This document shows, in pieces, positions 44,688-54,105 of a DNA stretch of 64,000 nt (position 1 is its first letter; every line of letters starts with the position of its first letter). The stretch is from Pseudomonas sp. URMO17WK12:I2 (GTDB taxonomy: Bacteria > Pseudomonadota > Gammaproteobacteria > Pseudomonadales > Pseudomonadaceae), in NCBI RefSeq assembly GCF_003253735.1, contig NZ_QKYW01000001.1, positions 682,001 through 746,000 of the forward strand, read 5' to 3'. Made by a program: the position numbers and the translations under genes. The notes beneath the pieces are model-generated. The model ran no database searches, had not been told where the DNA came from, and saw only the letters and a program-made list of their open reading frames with translations.

Positions 44688-45346
44688 TCATACACAAAAC
44701 AGGTGGATCATTCTGTGGATAAGCTTGGAGTGAAGCGCTGTAAGCCACTGAAAATAGGCTTTCCGGCGTGCCGATCATTATTTGAACAGCACATTATGCA
44801 CAGGTAAATCTTTGCCAACCTGTTGTTATCAAAAAAATTTGTCAAGGCGCTCGACTCAACGGAAGCACTGGGGACAATGCACAACTTGAGTGGAACACTT
44901 TGTGGATAACCACTGCATGACAGGCTACAGGCCATAGTAGGCGCGCCCTTCGGCCTGCTGATCATTTATTGACCAACCCAAGGCGAGGGGGAAGAATTCA
45001 TCGTGAACGAGGGCAAGCACCTGAAAGCTCGGAAATTTTGCATAACGGAGTGCGCTATACACAATAGCCGTGGAAGATTCTGTGGATAAACAGGGTATCG
45101 AACCATGAAAGCCACACCGGCCGCGGCCCTCAGCCGTCTGATCAGTTATTGATCACGCGCTTCAGGAATGGCTACAACCCGCTGTATTGCTTGACTTTAA
45201 GGAGTGGAGCTGGCTGCAAGGCAGCCGGCGAAAGCGCGGCAGCATTCATGCACAGGGCGCGTGCATGACCCTGTGGACAACCATGGGATCATCCTCTGCA
45301 GACCACTGCAGCCGCGGCCTGCAAGGGATTGTCCATTTATTGATCA
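44688..45346. repeat. Four-unit tandem array with paired DnaA-box-like sites
   Basis: Four units begin at 44688, 44875, 45055 and 45246. Each has a weak box (TCATACACA, CAATGCACA, CTATACACA, TCATGCACA), exactly 17 bp, then an inverted strong box TGTGGATAA (TGTGGACAA in unit 4) at 44714, 44901, 45081 and 45272. Fifty bp after each strong box comes a conserved element close to GATCATTTATTGACCA (starts 44773, 44960, 45140, 45331). A further perfect TTATGCACA is at 44794. Sequence between the sites is degenerate, so the spacing is under selection. It occupies nearly the whole 754-bp gap between creB and the chemoreceptor gene. Confidence 0.85.
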
Positions 45347-45361
45347 GTTGTTGCAGTGCAC

Positions 45362-47389
45362 CTATTCCACCCGGAAGCGCCCGGTATTGCGGGACAGGCT
45401 TTGGCTGCCGCCACGCAGTTGTTCACAGGCGTCGCTGACCATTCGCGCACCCTCGAGCAATTCGCTAGCCGCTTCATCGACCTGCTGAATATTGCCGCTC
45501 ACCTCATCAGCGGTTGCCGCCTGTTGCTCGGCAGCGGTGGCGATCTGCGCCAGGCGGTCACTGACTCGCTGTACCGAATCGACGATACCGTCGAGGTCCG
45601 CGCTCATCGCCAACACATTGCCCACATCGCCTTCGGCCTGATGCATGGCCTGCTCCATCTCGGCGACGGACTGCCCGACGACCTTGTGCAGGTCGCCGAC
45701 GGTCTGGGCGATCTCTGCCGTGGAATTCTGGGTGCGTTGCGACAGCGAGCGCACTTCGTCAGCGACCACCGCAAAGCCGCGACCCTGCTCGCCAGCGCGC
45801 GCCGCCTCGATGGCCGCGTTGAGGGCCAGCAGGTTGGTCTGTTCGGCGATGCCCTTGATCACGTCGACCACCCGGGTGATCTGCTCGGTCTGCTGACGCA
45901 GCTTCTGCAAGGTCTGCGCGCTGCCGGCCAGGCGCTCACTGAGCTCGCGCATGCTGGCACTGGTGCGGGCACTGCGCTGGTTGCTCTGGTTGGCGATCTC
46001 GCGGGTCTGCCCGGCTTCCTGGGCGGCCTGCTCGCAACTCTGTGCCACGCTCTGGGCTGTGGCGGCCATCTGCGTGGCGGCGGTAGCGATCTGGCTCATC
46101 TGCGCCTGCTGCTGCTCCACCGCACGCAATGAGCCCGCGGCCTGGCTCCCCAGGGTACGCACGGTCTCGTCGAGGCTCTGCCCTTCGCGGCCCACACCCT
46201 GCATGGAATCGCGCATCTGGGCGACCGCGGTATTCAGGGCCGTGGCGATCGCCGCCAGGTCATCGGCGCCATGCACCTGCATGCGCACCCGCAGGTCGCC
46301 GTCACGCAGGCCTTCGGCAGCCTGGATGATGCCGGCAGTGCTGCGGCGAATGGAGGCGTTGAGGCACAACAGCAGGTACAGCGCCAGCAGGGTGAGTACG
46401 GCGAAAATCAACGTGGTATGCAGCATGTCCCGGCGGGCCTTGGCCTGGTAGTCGCCGATATTGGCGATGAACTGCTCGTACACCGCCTGCCGCAGAACGC
46501 TCACGTTTTCCTGCAGCGCCTGTACCTGCTGCACGAACTGGGCAGGCTGCAGCACCATGGGGCTGGCCTCGAACATGTCGCGGTCGACCTCGGCGAGAAA
46601 CTTCTGCAGGGCTTCCTCGACCTGGGCGTAGGGCGGCTGCAGGGTTTGCATGGCCCGCGGCGAAGCCTGCTGCAAAGCGGTGCGCGACTTGGCGATCTGT
46701 GCACCAGCTTGTTCCAGCGAGCGGCGCAGGTCACGCACCACCACGCGGTTCTGCAGAGTGAAGTGTTGCGCCACCAGCGAGCCGTAGCCCTGGCTGGCGA
46801 AGTTGCCCAGGTTGTCCGACAGGCGCGGCAGCGTTTGCGTCAGCTGCTCCATCATCAGGTAGGTGTCGAGGAATGGATCGAGGATCAGGCCGCTGTCGGT
46901 GGCGACCTGCTCACGTAGCACGGTGAGCAAGGAGAGTGTTTTTTGGTAACGCTCGAGCGCGTCGAGCAGGGCCATTTTACCCAGCACGGCGAGATCCAGT
47001 TCAGCCACCGAGGCTTGCAGGGCCTCGAGCTGGCGACCGGTTTCCTCGCTCGGCGTCACCTTTACCTGTTCGGCAGCGGCCGCCAGGGCCTCGCCAAGCT
47101 TGCCGCTGCGCTCGCGCAACAACGCTTCGGCCGCCTTGTCATTACCCTTCCAGCGCGCCAGCAGGAAACGCTGCTGGTGCAGCTCCTGCTCGACCGCGCT
47201 CAGCGCCTGCACGCCATGCATGCCGTCTATCTCGCTGCCCAGCACTTCGATGTGGGCCAGGTTGCTGCTGGTCATCACCCAGAGCGCATAACCCAGGGGG
47301 ATGACGAACAGCACGAACAGCAACTGAAACTTGCGGGCGAAACTCACGCGTTCCAGCACGCGTATACCCGGCTTGAGCAATCCCCACAT
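45362..47389 (-). CDS. Methyl-accepting chemotaxis protein
   Basis: 675 residues. A first membrane segment ([17 protein letters not shown]) is followed by a large periplasmic helical domain of nearly 290 residues, a second segment ([19 protein letters not shown]), a HAMP domain and the signalling coiled coil with tip [34 protein letters not shown]. The long helical sensor resembles no ligand domain I can name with confidence. No CheR pentapeptide is present at the end. It is a single gene; its stop is 16 bp from the DnaA-box array. Confidence 0.93.
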   Translation of the reverse strand: MWGLLKPGIRVLERVSFARKFQLLFVLFVIPLGYALWVMTSSNLAHIEVLGSEIDGMHGVQALSAVEQELHQQRFLLARWKGNDKAAEALLRERSGKLGEALAAAAEQVKVTPSEETGRQLEALQASVAELDLAVLGKMALLDALERYQKTLSLLTVLREQVATDSGLILDPFLDTYLMMEQLTQTLPRLSDNLGNFASQGYGSLVAQHFTLQNRVVVRDLRRSLEQAGAQIAKSRTALQQASPRAMQTLQPPYAQVEEALQKFLAEVDRDMFEASPMVLQPAQFVQQVQALQENVSVLRQAVYEQFIANIGDYQAKARRDMLHTTLIFAVLTLLALYLLLCLNASIRRSTAGIIQAAEGLRDGDLRVRMQVHGADDLAAIATALNTAVAQMRDSMQGVGREGQSLDETVRTLGSQAAGSLRAVEQQQAQMSQIATAATQMAATAQSVAQSCEQAAQEAGQTREIANQSNQRSARTSASMRELSERLAGSAQTLQKLRQQTEQITRVVDVIKGIAEQTNLLALNAAIEAARAGEQGRGFAVVADEVRSLSQRTQNSTAEIAQTVGDLHKVVGQSVAEMEQAMHQAEGDVGNVLAMSADLDGIVDSVQRVSDRLAQIATAAEQQAATADEVSGNIQQVDEAASELLEGARMVSDACEQLRGGSQSLSRNTGRFRVE

Positions 47390-47494
47390 ACTTCACCTCG
47401 ACAAGCGCCACGGTCTAAAAACGCCGTGGCAATGTGCCATTTCGAGGCAAGAATCACACCGGACTGCGCGAAAGGAAAGCCCAGTTTGTGCAAA

Positions 47495-47995
47495 TCAGCA
47501 ACTGGGTTGCTCGGCGGTATAGCGGTTGGACGGATCAATGGCCGCATCCAGCTTGCGGATGGCGCTGGCACCGATCAACAGCGGGTAGTCGAAATGGCTG
47601 CGATCGGTGAGATTGACCTCGATGGTGCGCTTTTCTTCTCCCAGGCAGATATCCATATCGACCACCGGGCGCGCTGAGTAGGAAGGCTTGGCGGAGCTGC
47701 CCTCCTCGGCGCGGTTCTTGATCTCGGTGACACGCGCCAGGGGCTTTTCGAAGAGCTGATCGTCAGCGTCGTCAACGGCCAGACGGAAACGCACCCAGTC
47801 CTCGCCATCACGCTCGAACTGCTCGATATCACGGGCCGACAGCGAGGCAGTCATGGCGCCGGTGTCCATCTTGGCCTTGAGGGTCTGACCGAGCTGGGGA
47901 AGCTGGATGTACTCGTAGCGACCGTAGAGAGTCGGCTGGTCGGCCATCGCAGGCAGGGTGATGGCAGCGGCCAACAGGGCTAGAACGGTTTTCAC
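47495..47995 (-). CDS. Exported retropepsin-like protein (RimK-associated Zn_protease family)
   Basis: 166 residues with a signal peptide (MKTVLALLAAAITLPAMA). The DTGAMTASL motif near residue 43 is the aspartic-protease-like D-T-G triad of the PF05618 fold, followed by LIGASAIRKLDAAIDPS. Homologues in pseudomonads were described as retropepsin-like osmotic-tolerance proteins; catalysis is not certain. It is a single gene; the multi-hairpin region lies upstream. Confidence 0.8.
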   Translation of the reverse strand: MKTVLALLAAAITLPAMADQPTLYGRYEYIQLPQLGQTLKAKMDTGAMTASLSARDIEQFERDGEDWVRFRLAVDDADDQLFEKPLARVTEIKNRAEEGSSAKPSYSARPVVDMDICLGEEKRTIEVNLTDRSHFDYPLLIGASAIRKLDAAIDPSNRYTAEQPSC

Positions 47996-48114
47996 GCCTT
48001 AACGTCCTCATATCGAAGGGAGAACATTGGGACTTGGACAGGCCTGAATGGTTCTGAAAACCTGCCGAGGCAATGCGTGTTCGACGCGGCACCCGAGGGG
48101 CCGCAACGTGGCGG

Positions 48115-48134
48115 AAGCGGCCGTTCGGCCGCTT
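48115..48134. other. GC-rich palindrome upstream of the retropepsin-like gene
   Basis: AAGCGGCC-gttc-GGCCGCTT, an 8-bp perfect stem 120 bp upstream of the 47995 start codon. On the plus strand it is followed by TGGCTTTT, like a terminator, but no plus-strand gene ends here. It may belong to the structured element that starts 35 bp further on. Confidence 0.4.
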
Positions 48135-48170
48135 TGGCTTTTGGGTGCTCCTCATGCCACAGAATTATCA

Positions 48171-48377
48171 GGCGCTACCAAGCGCCCCTCCAGGAGGCCG
48201 AGTGGAATCATTGTGCAGGGGGACGAGCCGCATGGATGCGGCGAGAGGCCTGATGGGCCATGGATGGCCCTTCCAGGCCGGCCCCCGGAACAATGATGGA
48301 GCGAGGGAACCCCAGCGAAGCTGGGGCCGGATGTCGGGGCTAGACCTTTTGGTTTTCTTTTGGGGCGATGCCAAAAG
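48171..48377. ncRNA. Multi-hairpin noncoding element with twin AUGGAU stem-loops
   Basis: Stems read on the plus strand: GGCGCT/AGCGCC (48171-48186); a long closing helix ATCATTGT/ACAATGAT (48207-48214 with 48290-48297) plus GGGGG/CCCCC (48218-48222 with 48282-48286), enclosing hairpin GCCGCA-tgga-TGCGGC (48227-48242) and a two-part hairpin GGCCTG..GGGCCA-tgga-TGGCCC..CAGGCC (48247-48279); then CCCCAGC-gaa-GCTGGGG (48310-48326) and CTTTTGG/CCAAAAG (48357-48377). This is a closed multibranch fold. No conserved coding sequence is visible. From memory, related elements recur between genes in Pseudomonas; whether it acts as RNA or DNA is open. Confidence 0.5.
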
Positions 48378-48473
48378 AAACCCGCTCGACAGAGCGGAAC
48401 CGAACGTAAGAGCAATGCGATAACGATGGCAAACCACTGCTCAAGCATGCGCAGCGAGCTGTCCAGAAAACTC

Positions 48474-48494
48474 GAGGCTAAAGCCTCTCCCACA
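48474..48494. repeat. REP-like palindrome (divergent copy)
   Basis: GAGGC-taaa-GCCTC followed by TCCCACA (48474-48494), the same hairpin-plus-CTCCCACA plan as the REP copies at 4093 and 33308, but with a different stem. It lies 53 bp beyond the ABC ATPase stop. Confidence 0.5.
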
Positions 48495-48546
48495 ATAGCT
48501 TTACTCACCGTCCGCTTCTGCCTTAGAGCGGCCCAGGCCTGTTTCG

Positions 48547-49290
48547 CTACAGCACCTGGCGCAAAAATGCCTGGGCCCGCGGATCCTTCGGCTGAGCGAA
48601 GAACTCGGCCGGCGGCGCGTCTTCGAGCAGCTTGCCGTGATCGAAGAACAGCACCCGGTCGGCCACTTCACGGGCGAAGCCCATCTCGTGGGTGACGCAG
48701 ACCATGGTCATGCCTTCCACGGCCAGCTGCTTCATCACATCGAGCACTTCGCCGACCATTTCCGGGTCGAGGGCCGAGGTGGGCTCGTCGAACAGCATCA
48801 CCTTGGGGTCCATGCACAGGGCGCGAGCGATGGCCACACGCTGCTGCTGGCCACCGGAGAGGCGCGACGGAAATTCACCGGCCTTCTGGCCGATGCCGAC
48901 CTTGTCGAGCAACGCCCGGGCCTTGGCTTCACGCTCGGCCTTGCCGCGCTTGCGCACGACTTTCTGCGCCAGGCACAGGTTCTCCAGCACGGTCATGTGC
49001 GGGAACAGGTTGAAGTGCTGGAACACCATGCCGACCTCGCGGCGATAGGCGTTGATGTCGGTCCTGGGGTTGGCCAGGTCGAGGCCGTCGATGCTCACCG
49101 AGCCTTCGTCCAGCTCTTCCAGGCCATTGAGGCAGCGCAGGAAGGTCGACTTGCCAGAGCCGGACGGGCCGATCACCACCAGCACTTCACCGCGTGCCAC
49201 CTGGGTGGTCACGCCATCGACGGCACGCACCTGCTGGCCACGGGCGTCGAACACCTTGATCAGATCGCGGACTTCAATCACTTTGCGCAA
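48547..49290 (-). CDS. Polar amino-acid ABC transporter ATPase
   Basis: 247 residues. Walker [17 protein letters not shown]-loop [19 protein letters not shown], signature [15 protein letters not shown], Walker [28 protein letters not shown] and [22 protein letters not shown], all typical of GlnQ/HisP ATPases. It overlaps the permease gene by 17 bases. From memory this transporter lies near pip-dtd in P. aeruginosa too (PA5074-PA5076). Confidence 0.93.
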   Translation of the reverse strand: MRKVIEVRDLIKVFDARGQQVRAVDGVTTQVARGEVLVVIGPSGSGKSTFLRCLNGLEELDEGSVSIDGLDLANPRTDINAYRREVGMVFQHFNLFPHMTVLENLCLAQKVVRKRGKAEREAKARALLDKVGIGQKAGEFPSRLSGGQQQRVAIARALCMDPKVMLFDEPTSALDPEMVGEVLDVMKQLAVEGMTMVCVTHEMGFAREVADRVLFFDHGKLLEDAPPAEFFAQPKDPRAQAFLRQVL

Positions 49291-50236
49291 GCCTCCGTTC
49301 CAGGCGGTTGGCGATCTGCGACAGCGGCAGGTTGATCACCAGATACAGGGCCGCCACACAGAACCAGATCTCGAACGTGGAGAACGAGGTGGTAATGGCT
49401 TCGCGGCCACTCTTGGTCAGTTCGGTGATGGCGATCACCGAGACCAGCGAGGTGTCCTTGACCAGGCTGATGAACTGCCCGGCCAGCGGCGGCAGCACGC
49501 GCTTGAACGCCTGCGGCAGGATCACGTGGCGCATCGACTGCGCCGCGCTCAGGCCCAGCGAGCGAGCCGCTTCGTCCTGACCGCGAACGATGGACTGCAC
49601 ACCAGCGCGCACGATCTCGCCGACATAAGCACCGGTAAACAGTGCCAGCGCCGCCACACCGGCAAACTCACGGGACAGGTTGAGCACCGTGCCGATGAAG
49701 AAATAGAAGATGAATATCTGCACCAGCAGTGGCGTGCCGCGTACCAGCTCGACATAGACCGTAGACAGGTGGCGCAGCGTCGGGTTGGCCGAGAGCCGGC
49801 ACAGACCGGTGACCAGACCGATCAGCAGACCGAACACCCCGGCCGCCACGGAAATCCACAAGGTGGTCCACAGGCCCCAGAGCAACGGCCCGGCGGCCCA
49901 GTGACGGGTGACACCAATCACATCGCCCTCGGCCACATCGTCGCCCTCACTGAGTTGCAGGCTGTCGCTAGCCACACTGAGCTGCTGCTGATCGCCGCTG
50001 TCACCAAGCAAGGTGACAACTGCATCGTCGCCCTGGCGGCTGATGCTCTCGACGCTGCCGTAGTCAGCCGCGCGCTGCGCCTCTTCGGCGTGGTAGGCGA
50101 AATACTGGGGAACGCGATTCCAGCGCCATTCGTAGGAGATCAGCGAGGTGCTGTACCAGATCGCCAGAACACCGAGAACCAGGATCAGACCGGTCAGCAG
50201 GTGCCAGGGCCACTGGGCTTTCTTCTGTTTAGCCAC
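49274..50236 (-). CDS. Polar amino-acid ABC transporter permease with periplasmic insert
   Basis: 320 residues, about 100 longer than the usual HisM/GlnP permease. After the first membrane segment ([20 protein letters not shown]) comes a periplasmic stretch of about 75 residues with [21 protein letters not shown], then the core with [15 protein letters not shown], the EAA loop [23 protein letters not shown] and the last helices. It should form the channel, probably as a homodimer as no second permease gene is present. The insert is absent in most relatives and its role is unknown. Confidence 0.9.
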   Translation of the reverse strand: MAKQKKAQWPWHLLTGLILVLGVLAIWYSTSLISYEWRWNRVPQYFAYHAEEAQRAADYGSVESISRQGDDAVVTLLGDSGDQQQLSVASDSLQLSEGDDVAEGDVIGVTRHWAAGPLLWGLWTTLWISVAAGVFGLLIGLVTGLCRLSANPTLRHLSTVYVELVRGTPLLVQIFIFYFFIGTVLNLSREFAGVAALALFTGAYVGEIVRAGVQSIVRGQDEAARSLGLSAAQSMRHVILPQAFKRVLPPLAGQFISLVKDTSLVSVIAITELTKSGREAITTSFSTFEIWFCVAALYLVINLPLSQIANRLERRLAQSD

Positions 50237-50328
50237 GGTGAGTGTCTATCCGTTGAGTTGCCAACATGACAGCGCGCGGACTAGCCGCGCGCCGGGTGTA
50301 GCGGTATTAAACCGGGAACCTGTTCACG

Positions 50329-50470
50329 AGCTCGCGAGCTAGAGTCATGCAAGGCGAAAGCAGGCGAGGAACGGTCGGAGTCGCGGGCGACTGTACTGGT
50401 GTACATGAGCATTACTCGCTTTGCTCGCTCCATTCGGAGCCGCACTAAAGTGCGTTAGCCGCAAGCGGCT
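50329..50470. other. Structured spacer inside the amino-acid ABC operon
   Basis: The 310-bp gap between permease and binding-protein genes has a run of short palindromes: AGCTCGCGAGCT (50329-50340), AGTCGC-gg-GCGACT (50379-50392), GTAC-tggt-GTAC (50393-50404), CGCACT-aa-AGTGCG (50441-50454) and AGCCGC-aa-GCGGCT (50457-50470). There is no conserved reading frame. The shape suggests a dispersed palindromic element that may set the ratio of binding protein to permease. Confidence 0.45.
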
Positions 50471-50546
50471 TTCCGACTGGGCTGGCAATCCAGCCTGTTT
50501 TCAACGCAGCAGGACCGACGCGCAGCAGATCGTGGGCAGGTTCCGC

Positions 50547-51338
50547 TTATTCCATTTCTTTCAGCCAATTGGTGCTCTTGAACCACTTGGCATGGATGCG
50601 ATCGTAGGTGCCGTCTTCACGGATCTGGTGCAGCCAGTTGTTGATCCAGTTGATGCTGTCGTAGTCGCCCTTCTTCAGGCCGAAGGCCAGGGGCTCGAAG
50701 GTGAACGGCTGATCGAGGAACACCAGCTTGCCGGCACCGGCCTTGTTCACCGCCACGACGTTGTACGGGGCGTCGTAGATGAAGGCGTCGGCCTTGCCGT
50801 TGACCACGTCCATCACCGCTTCCTGCTCGTTGTCGAAGCCGCTGTACTTGGCCTGGGCGATCAGCTTCTTGGCGACCATCTCGCCGGTGGTGCCGATCTT
50901 CGAGGTGATGCGGTAGTCGGCGCTGTTCAGGTCCTTGTAGCTCTTGACCTTGTCAGCCAGCTCCTTGCGGATCAGCAGGGTCTGACCGACCACGATGAAG
51001 GGCTCGGAGAAGTTGATGCGCAGGTTGCGCTCCTGGGTCAGGGTCATGCCGGAGCCGATCATGTCGAACTTGTCGGTCAACAGGGCAGGGATGATGCCGT
51101 CGTAGGAGGTGGACACCAGCTCCAGCTTGACGCCCATGGCCTTGGTCATCGCCTTGAGCAGGTCGACTTCGAAGCCGATGATCTCGCCGCGCTTGTTGGT
51201 CATTTCGAACGGCATGTAGGTCGGGTCCATACCCACGCGCAGGGTACCGCGCTTGACCGCGTCGTCGATGACGCCAGCCTGGGCGATGCCGGCGAAGGCG
51301 CAGACGGATAACAGCAGTGAGGCGACAAGCTTTTTCAT
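50547..51338 (-). CDS. Polar amino-acid ABC transporter substrate-binding protein
   Basis: 263 residues, SBP family 3, with signal peptide MKKLVASLLLSVCAFAGIAQA. Body motifs: GTLRVGMDPTYMPFEMTNKRGEIIGFEVDLLKAM and VSTSYDGIIPALLTDKFDMI. The ligand Arg is expected in the ERNLRINFSEPF segment. It starts the ABC operon, followed after the structured 310-bp gap by permease and ATPase. The precise amino acid is not predictable from sequence alone. I start at 51338 because the earlier frame adds a non-signal leader. Confidence 0.92.
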   Translation of the reverse strand: MKKLVASLLLSVCAFAGIAQAGVIDDAVKRGTLRVGMDPTYMPFEMTNKRGEIIGFEVDLLKAMTKAMGVKLELVSTSYDGIIPALLTDKFDMIGSGMTLTQERNLRINFSEPFIVVGQTLLIRKELADKVKSYKDLNSADYRITSKIGTTGEMVAKKLIAQAKYSGFDNEQEAVMDVVNGKADAFIYDAPYNVVAVNKAGAGKLVFLDQPFTFEPLAFGLKKGDYDSINWINNWLHQIREDGTYDRIHAKWFKSTNWLKEME

Positions 51339-51540
51339 TCTTGCTCCTGAAGGCAAACGATTATGGGGGCCGGCTCAGGGTCATGCACCAGCGCGGTGCG
51401 AGCGGCAGGCCCTTCGATAAGGCGGCGCGGCATGCTAACCGTGATCGCCGCCGATGGCGAGAGATACGCGCCAGATCAGCGACAAACAGCAGCATGCAGC
51501 CGCAGTCGAGAGGCAAGAAGCAGGCCAGTGAATGCGCCGT

Positions 51541-51978
51541 TCAGGTTTCCAGCAGCAAGGTCACCGGCCCGTCGTTGACCAGGTGGACCTGCATGTCGGC
51601 GCCGAAGCGCCCGCTGGCAACTTGCGGATGCTGCGCGCGGGCCTGTTCGAGCAGATGATCGAACAGTGCTTCACCGAGGGCAGGTGGCGCGGCGGTAGAA
51701 AAACCGGGGCGCAGGCCGCTGCGGGTATCGGCGGCCAGGGTGAATTGCGAGACCAGCAACAGACCGCCGTCGACATCCTTGAGCGACAGGTTCATCTTGC
51801 CTGCCGCGTCGCTGAACACCCGGTAGTTGAGCAGCTTGTGCAGCAACTTGGCGCAGCTGGCCTCACTGTCCTGCGGCTCGACGCCAACCAGCACCAACAG
51901 GCCTTGGTCGATGGCGCCGACGGTTGCACCGGCGACATCCACACGGGCGCTGGAAACGCGCTGCAGCAGTGCCTTCAT
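51541..51978 (-). CDS. dtd: D-aminoacyl-tRNA deacylase
   Basis: 145 residues. Signatures: [25 protein letters not shown] (SQxxL) and [12 protein letters not shown], the Gly-cisPro region that selects D-amino acids. It hydrolyses D-aminoacyl-tRNA and so protects translation. The start overlaps the pip stop by four bases (ATGA), which shows translational coupling; pip-dtd is a known Pseudomonas pair. Confidence 0.95.
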   Translation of the reverse strand: MKALLQRVSSARVDVAGATVGAIDQGLLVLVGVEPQDSEASCAKLLHKLLNYRVFSDAAGKMNLSLKDVDGGLLLVSQFTLAADTRSGLRPGFSTAAPPALGEALFDHLLEQARAQHPQVASGRFGADMQVHLVNDGPVTLLLET

Positions 51979-52946
51979 GCTTCGTCCGGCGCCAGGTCGA
52001 GCAGGCGATGGGCGATTTCGTCGGCGGCGCGCACCAGTGCATCGGCGATCCCCGGCTCGGCCGCCGAATGGCCCGCCTCGCGGATGATCTGCAGTTCGCT
52101 GTTGGGCCATGCCTGGTGCAGCGCCCAGGCGTTGTCCAGCGGGCAGATCGCGTCATAGCGGCCATGCACGATGATGCCCGGCAGGTGGGCGATCTTCGGC
52201 ATGTCGCGCAGCAGCTGGTTGGGCTCGAGAAAGGCGTCGTTGACGAAGTAATGGCACTCGATGCGGGCGATCGACAGCGCCCGCAGGCTCTCGGCGAAAC
52301 GCTCGACCACCTGCGGGTTGGGCCGCAGCGTGGCGGTGCGGCCTTCCCAGCACGACCAGGCCTTGGCGGCGTGCATCTGGGCAATCTGGTCCGCCCCGGT
52401 CAGGCGCTTGTAGAACGCCTGCATGAGGTCGCCCTGCTCTTCGGCCGGAATCGGCGCCAGGTAATCCTGCCAGTAGTCGGGAAACAGCCGGCTGGCGCCC
52501 TCCTGGTAGAACCATTTGAACTCCTGCGGGCGGCACAGGAAGATGCCGCGCAGGATCAGCGCCTGTACGCGATCCGGGTGGGTCTGGGCGTAGGCCAGCG
52601 ACAGGGTCGAGCCCCAGGAGCCGCCGAACATCACCCATTTGTCGATGCCCAGGTGCTCACGGATGCGCTCCATGTCGGCGACCAGATCCCAGGTGGTGTT
52701 GTTCTCCAGGCTGGCATGGGGCGTGGAGCGACCACAGCCGCGCTGGTCGAAGGTGACGATGCGGTACAGGTTCGGGTCGAAGTAGCGACGGCTCGCCGCG
52801 TCACAGCCCGCGCCGGGGCCACCATGCACGAACAGCACCGGCAGACCATCCGCCGAGCCGCTCTCGTCCACATAAAGGACGTGCGGGGCGTCTACCGCCA
52901 GCTCATGACGGGCGTACGGTTTGATCTCCGGATACAGCGTCTGCAT
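51975..52946 (-). CDS. pip: Proline iminopeptidase
   Basis: 323 residues, alpha/beta hydrolase. Oxyanion motif HGGPGAG, nucleophile S110 in GGSWGSTL, acid in GRYDAICP and catalytic His in AGHSA; the N-terminus [12 protein letters not shown] is typical. It releases N-terminal proline from peptides in the cytoplasm. The frame continues open far upstream to 53480 but only the part from 52946 matches the family, and GAGGAAAATT-type sequence upstream plus antisense overlap with the lipoprotein gene make the longer start unlikely. Confidence 0.94.
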   Translation of the reverse strand: MQTLYPEIKPYARHELAVDAPHVLYVDESGSADGLPVLFVHGGPGAGCDAASRRYFDPNLYRIVTFDQRGCGRSTPHASLENNTTWDLVADMERIREHLGIDKWVMFGGSWGSTLSLAYAQTHPDRVQALILRGIFLCRPQEFKWFYQEGASRLFPDYWQDYLAPIPAEEQGDLMQAFYKRLTGADQIAQMHAAKAWSCWEGRTATLRPNPQVVERFAESLRALSIARIECHYFVNDAFLEPNQLLRDMPKIAHLPGIIVHGRYDAICPLDNAWALHQAWPNSELQIIREAGHSAAEPGIADALVRAADEIAHRLLDLAPDEA

Positions 52947-53048
52947 GGTGCGCTCCTGAGGAAAATTTAAGGTAGGCTCGGGCCGCCCGGACGTTGGTCG
53001 GGCTATTGCGCTCGTTTGGGCATCATAACCATGAAAAGGGAATTCGGC

Positions 53049-53483
53049 ATGTCGATACGGAAATTTGCAGCACCACTGTTGCTGCTTGGCTTGTTGCTGA
53101 GTGGCTGCGGCGCCAAGGACGATCCACAGGCCAGGCTGGAAGCCGCCGTGCAGCAACTGCAGGACAACCTCGAAGCGAAGAGGACCGCGGCAGTGCTCGA
53201 CCAGCTGCACGAGGAGTTTCGTGCCCAGCAGGTCAATGATCGGGACTGGGCCAAGCGCACCATGACGCTGCTGTTCCTGCGCCATAACAACGTCAAGGTA
53301 CTGGCCCTGAGCAAGGACAGCCGCGTGGACGCGACCTACCGCGACAAGGGCTATACGGATGCGCAGGTGGGCCTGACCGGTGCCGAGGGGCTGATCCCCG
53401 ACAGCGCCCGGCATTACGCCGTGAAGCTGGAATGGTGGCAGGACGACGGCGAGTGGAAACTCGCACGGCTGGATTGGCAATGA
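53049..53483 (+). CDS. Small lipoprotein of unknown function
   Basis: 144 residues. Signal peptide and lipobox LLLSGC|GAKDD, so the mature protein is a membrane-anchored lipoprotein with Cys at about residue 20. The rest (QARLEAAVQQLQDNLEAKRTAAVLDQLHEEFRAQ... and VKLEWWQDDGEWKLARLDWQ) resembles an NTF2-like or DUF-type cone fold, but I cannot name it. AAGGGAA upstream of the ATG at 53049 decides the start over 53031. It is divergent from pip and has a strong convergent terminator. Confidence 0.75.
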   Translation: MSIRKFAAPLLLLGLLLSGCGAKDDPQARLEAAVQQLQDNLEAKRTAAVLDQLHEEFRAQQVNDRDWAKRTMTLLFLRHNNVKVLALSKDSRVDATYRDKGYTDAQVGLTGAEGLIPDSARHYAVKLEWWQDDGEWKLARLDWQ

Positions 53484-53495
53484 GAGAAGAAGAGA

Positions 53496-53532
53496 CTCGG
53501 TAGCCTGGGGGAGAACGCCCCGGGCTACCGAG
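53496..53532. terminator. Long hairpin between the convergent lipoprotein and blc genes
   Basis: CTCGGTAGCC (53496-53505) pairs with GGCTACCGAG (53523-53532), extended by an inner GGGG/CCCC; the loop is short. It serves both convergent transcripts though a clear T-run is lacking. Confidence 0.65.
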
Positions 53533-53538
53533 CGGATT

Positions 53539-54105
53539 TCACTGCGCCGGCTTGGCGCCGTCGCGCCAGATCAGCTCGCTGGTGTCATAGCCCTGGGCGC
53601 GGGCCACGGAGAGCAGCTCATCGCGCACCTCCTTGGAGATGGTCGGGGTGCGCGACAGCAGCCACAGGTACTCGTGGTTCGGGTGGCCGACCAGGGCGGT
53701 CTGGTAGTCGTCGTCCAGATCCAGCACCCAGTACTCGCCCTTGCTCACGCCAGGCAGCAGGCGGCTGAACCAGTTGTCGAAAGTGACCCACAGCTTGTCG
53801 GTCTTGCCTTCGACCTGGGGCACGGCGCGACCTTCGACCTGCTGCCACTGGCCATCAGCGTTACGGCAACGGTTGGTCACGGCCACGCTGCCGTCATCCT
53901 GCAGACGGTAATGCGCCTCGGACTCCACGCAGTTGCGCTGGAAGAACATCGGCAGACGCGCCACTTCGTACCAGGTGCCCTGATAGCGCTCGAGGTCGAC
54001 GGATTCGACGGTCTTCGGTGGCGCCACACCAGTGCCCGAATTGGCGCAGCCAACCAGCAACAGGGCGCCCAGTGCCATCACAGCCAGGGTACGTTTGTTC
54101 ATCAC
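53539..54105 (-). CDS. blc: Outer-membrane lipocalin lipoprotein
   Basis: 188 residues. Lipobox LLLVGC|ANSG; lipocalin first motif GTWYEVARLPMFFQRNC, with the conserved GxW; then GEYWVLDLDDDYQTALVG and YLWLLSRTPTIS, which fit bacterial Blc. Blc is anchored in the outer membrane and may bind lysophospholipids. It overlaps the next gene upstream by four bases, so the two are coupled, and together with DUF924 and fbp forms the block known in P. aeruginosa near fbp (recollection). Confidence 0.92.
   Translation of the reverse strand: MMNKRTLAVMALGALLLVGCANSGTGVAPPKTVESVDLERYQGTWYEVARLPMFFQRNCVESEAHYRLQDDGSVAVTNRCRNADGQWQQVEGRAVPQVEGKTDKLWVTFDNWFSRLLPGVSKGEYWVLDLDDDYQTALVGHPNHEYLWLLSRTPTISKEVRDELLSVARAQGYDTSELIWRDGAKPAQ

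Noticed and set aside
44720..44745. CreB cre-tag (TTCAC-N6-TTCAC) before creB
   Set aside because: Only one TTCAC half is present; the second half does not match at the right spacing.
44688..45346. Chromosomal replication origin
   Set aside because: Pseudomonas oriC lies beside dnaA/rpmH, absent here, and no AT-rich 13-mer unwinding repeats are evident; a titration or regulatory site is more likely.
44688..45346. CRISPR array
   Set aside because: Units are about 180-190 bp with degenerate sequence and only short conserved boxes; no short repeats with unique spacers and no cas genes.
48073..48423. 116-codon open frame in the structured region
   Set aside because: Its sequence is dictated by palindromes, has no ribosome site and competes with open frames on the other strand; a noncoding element explains it better.
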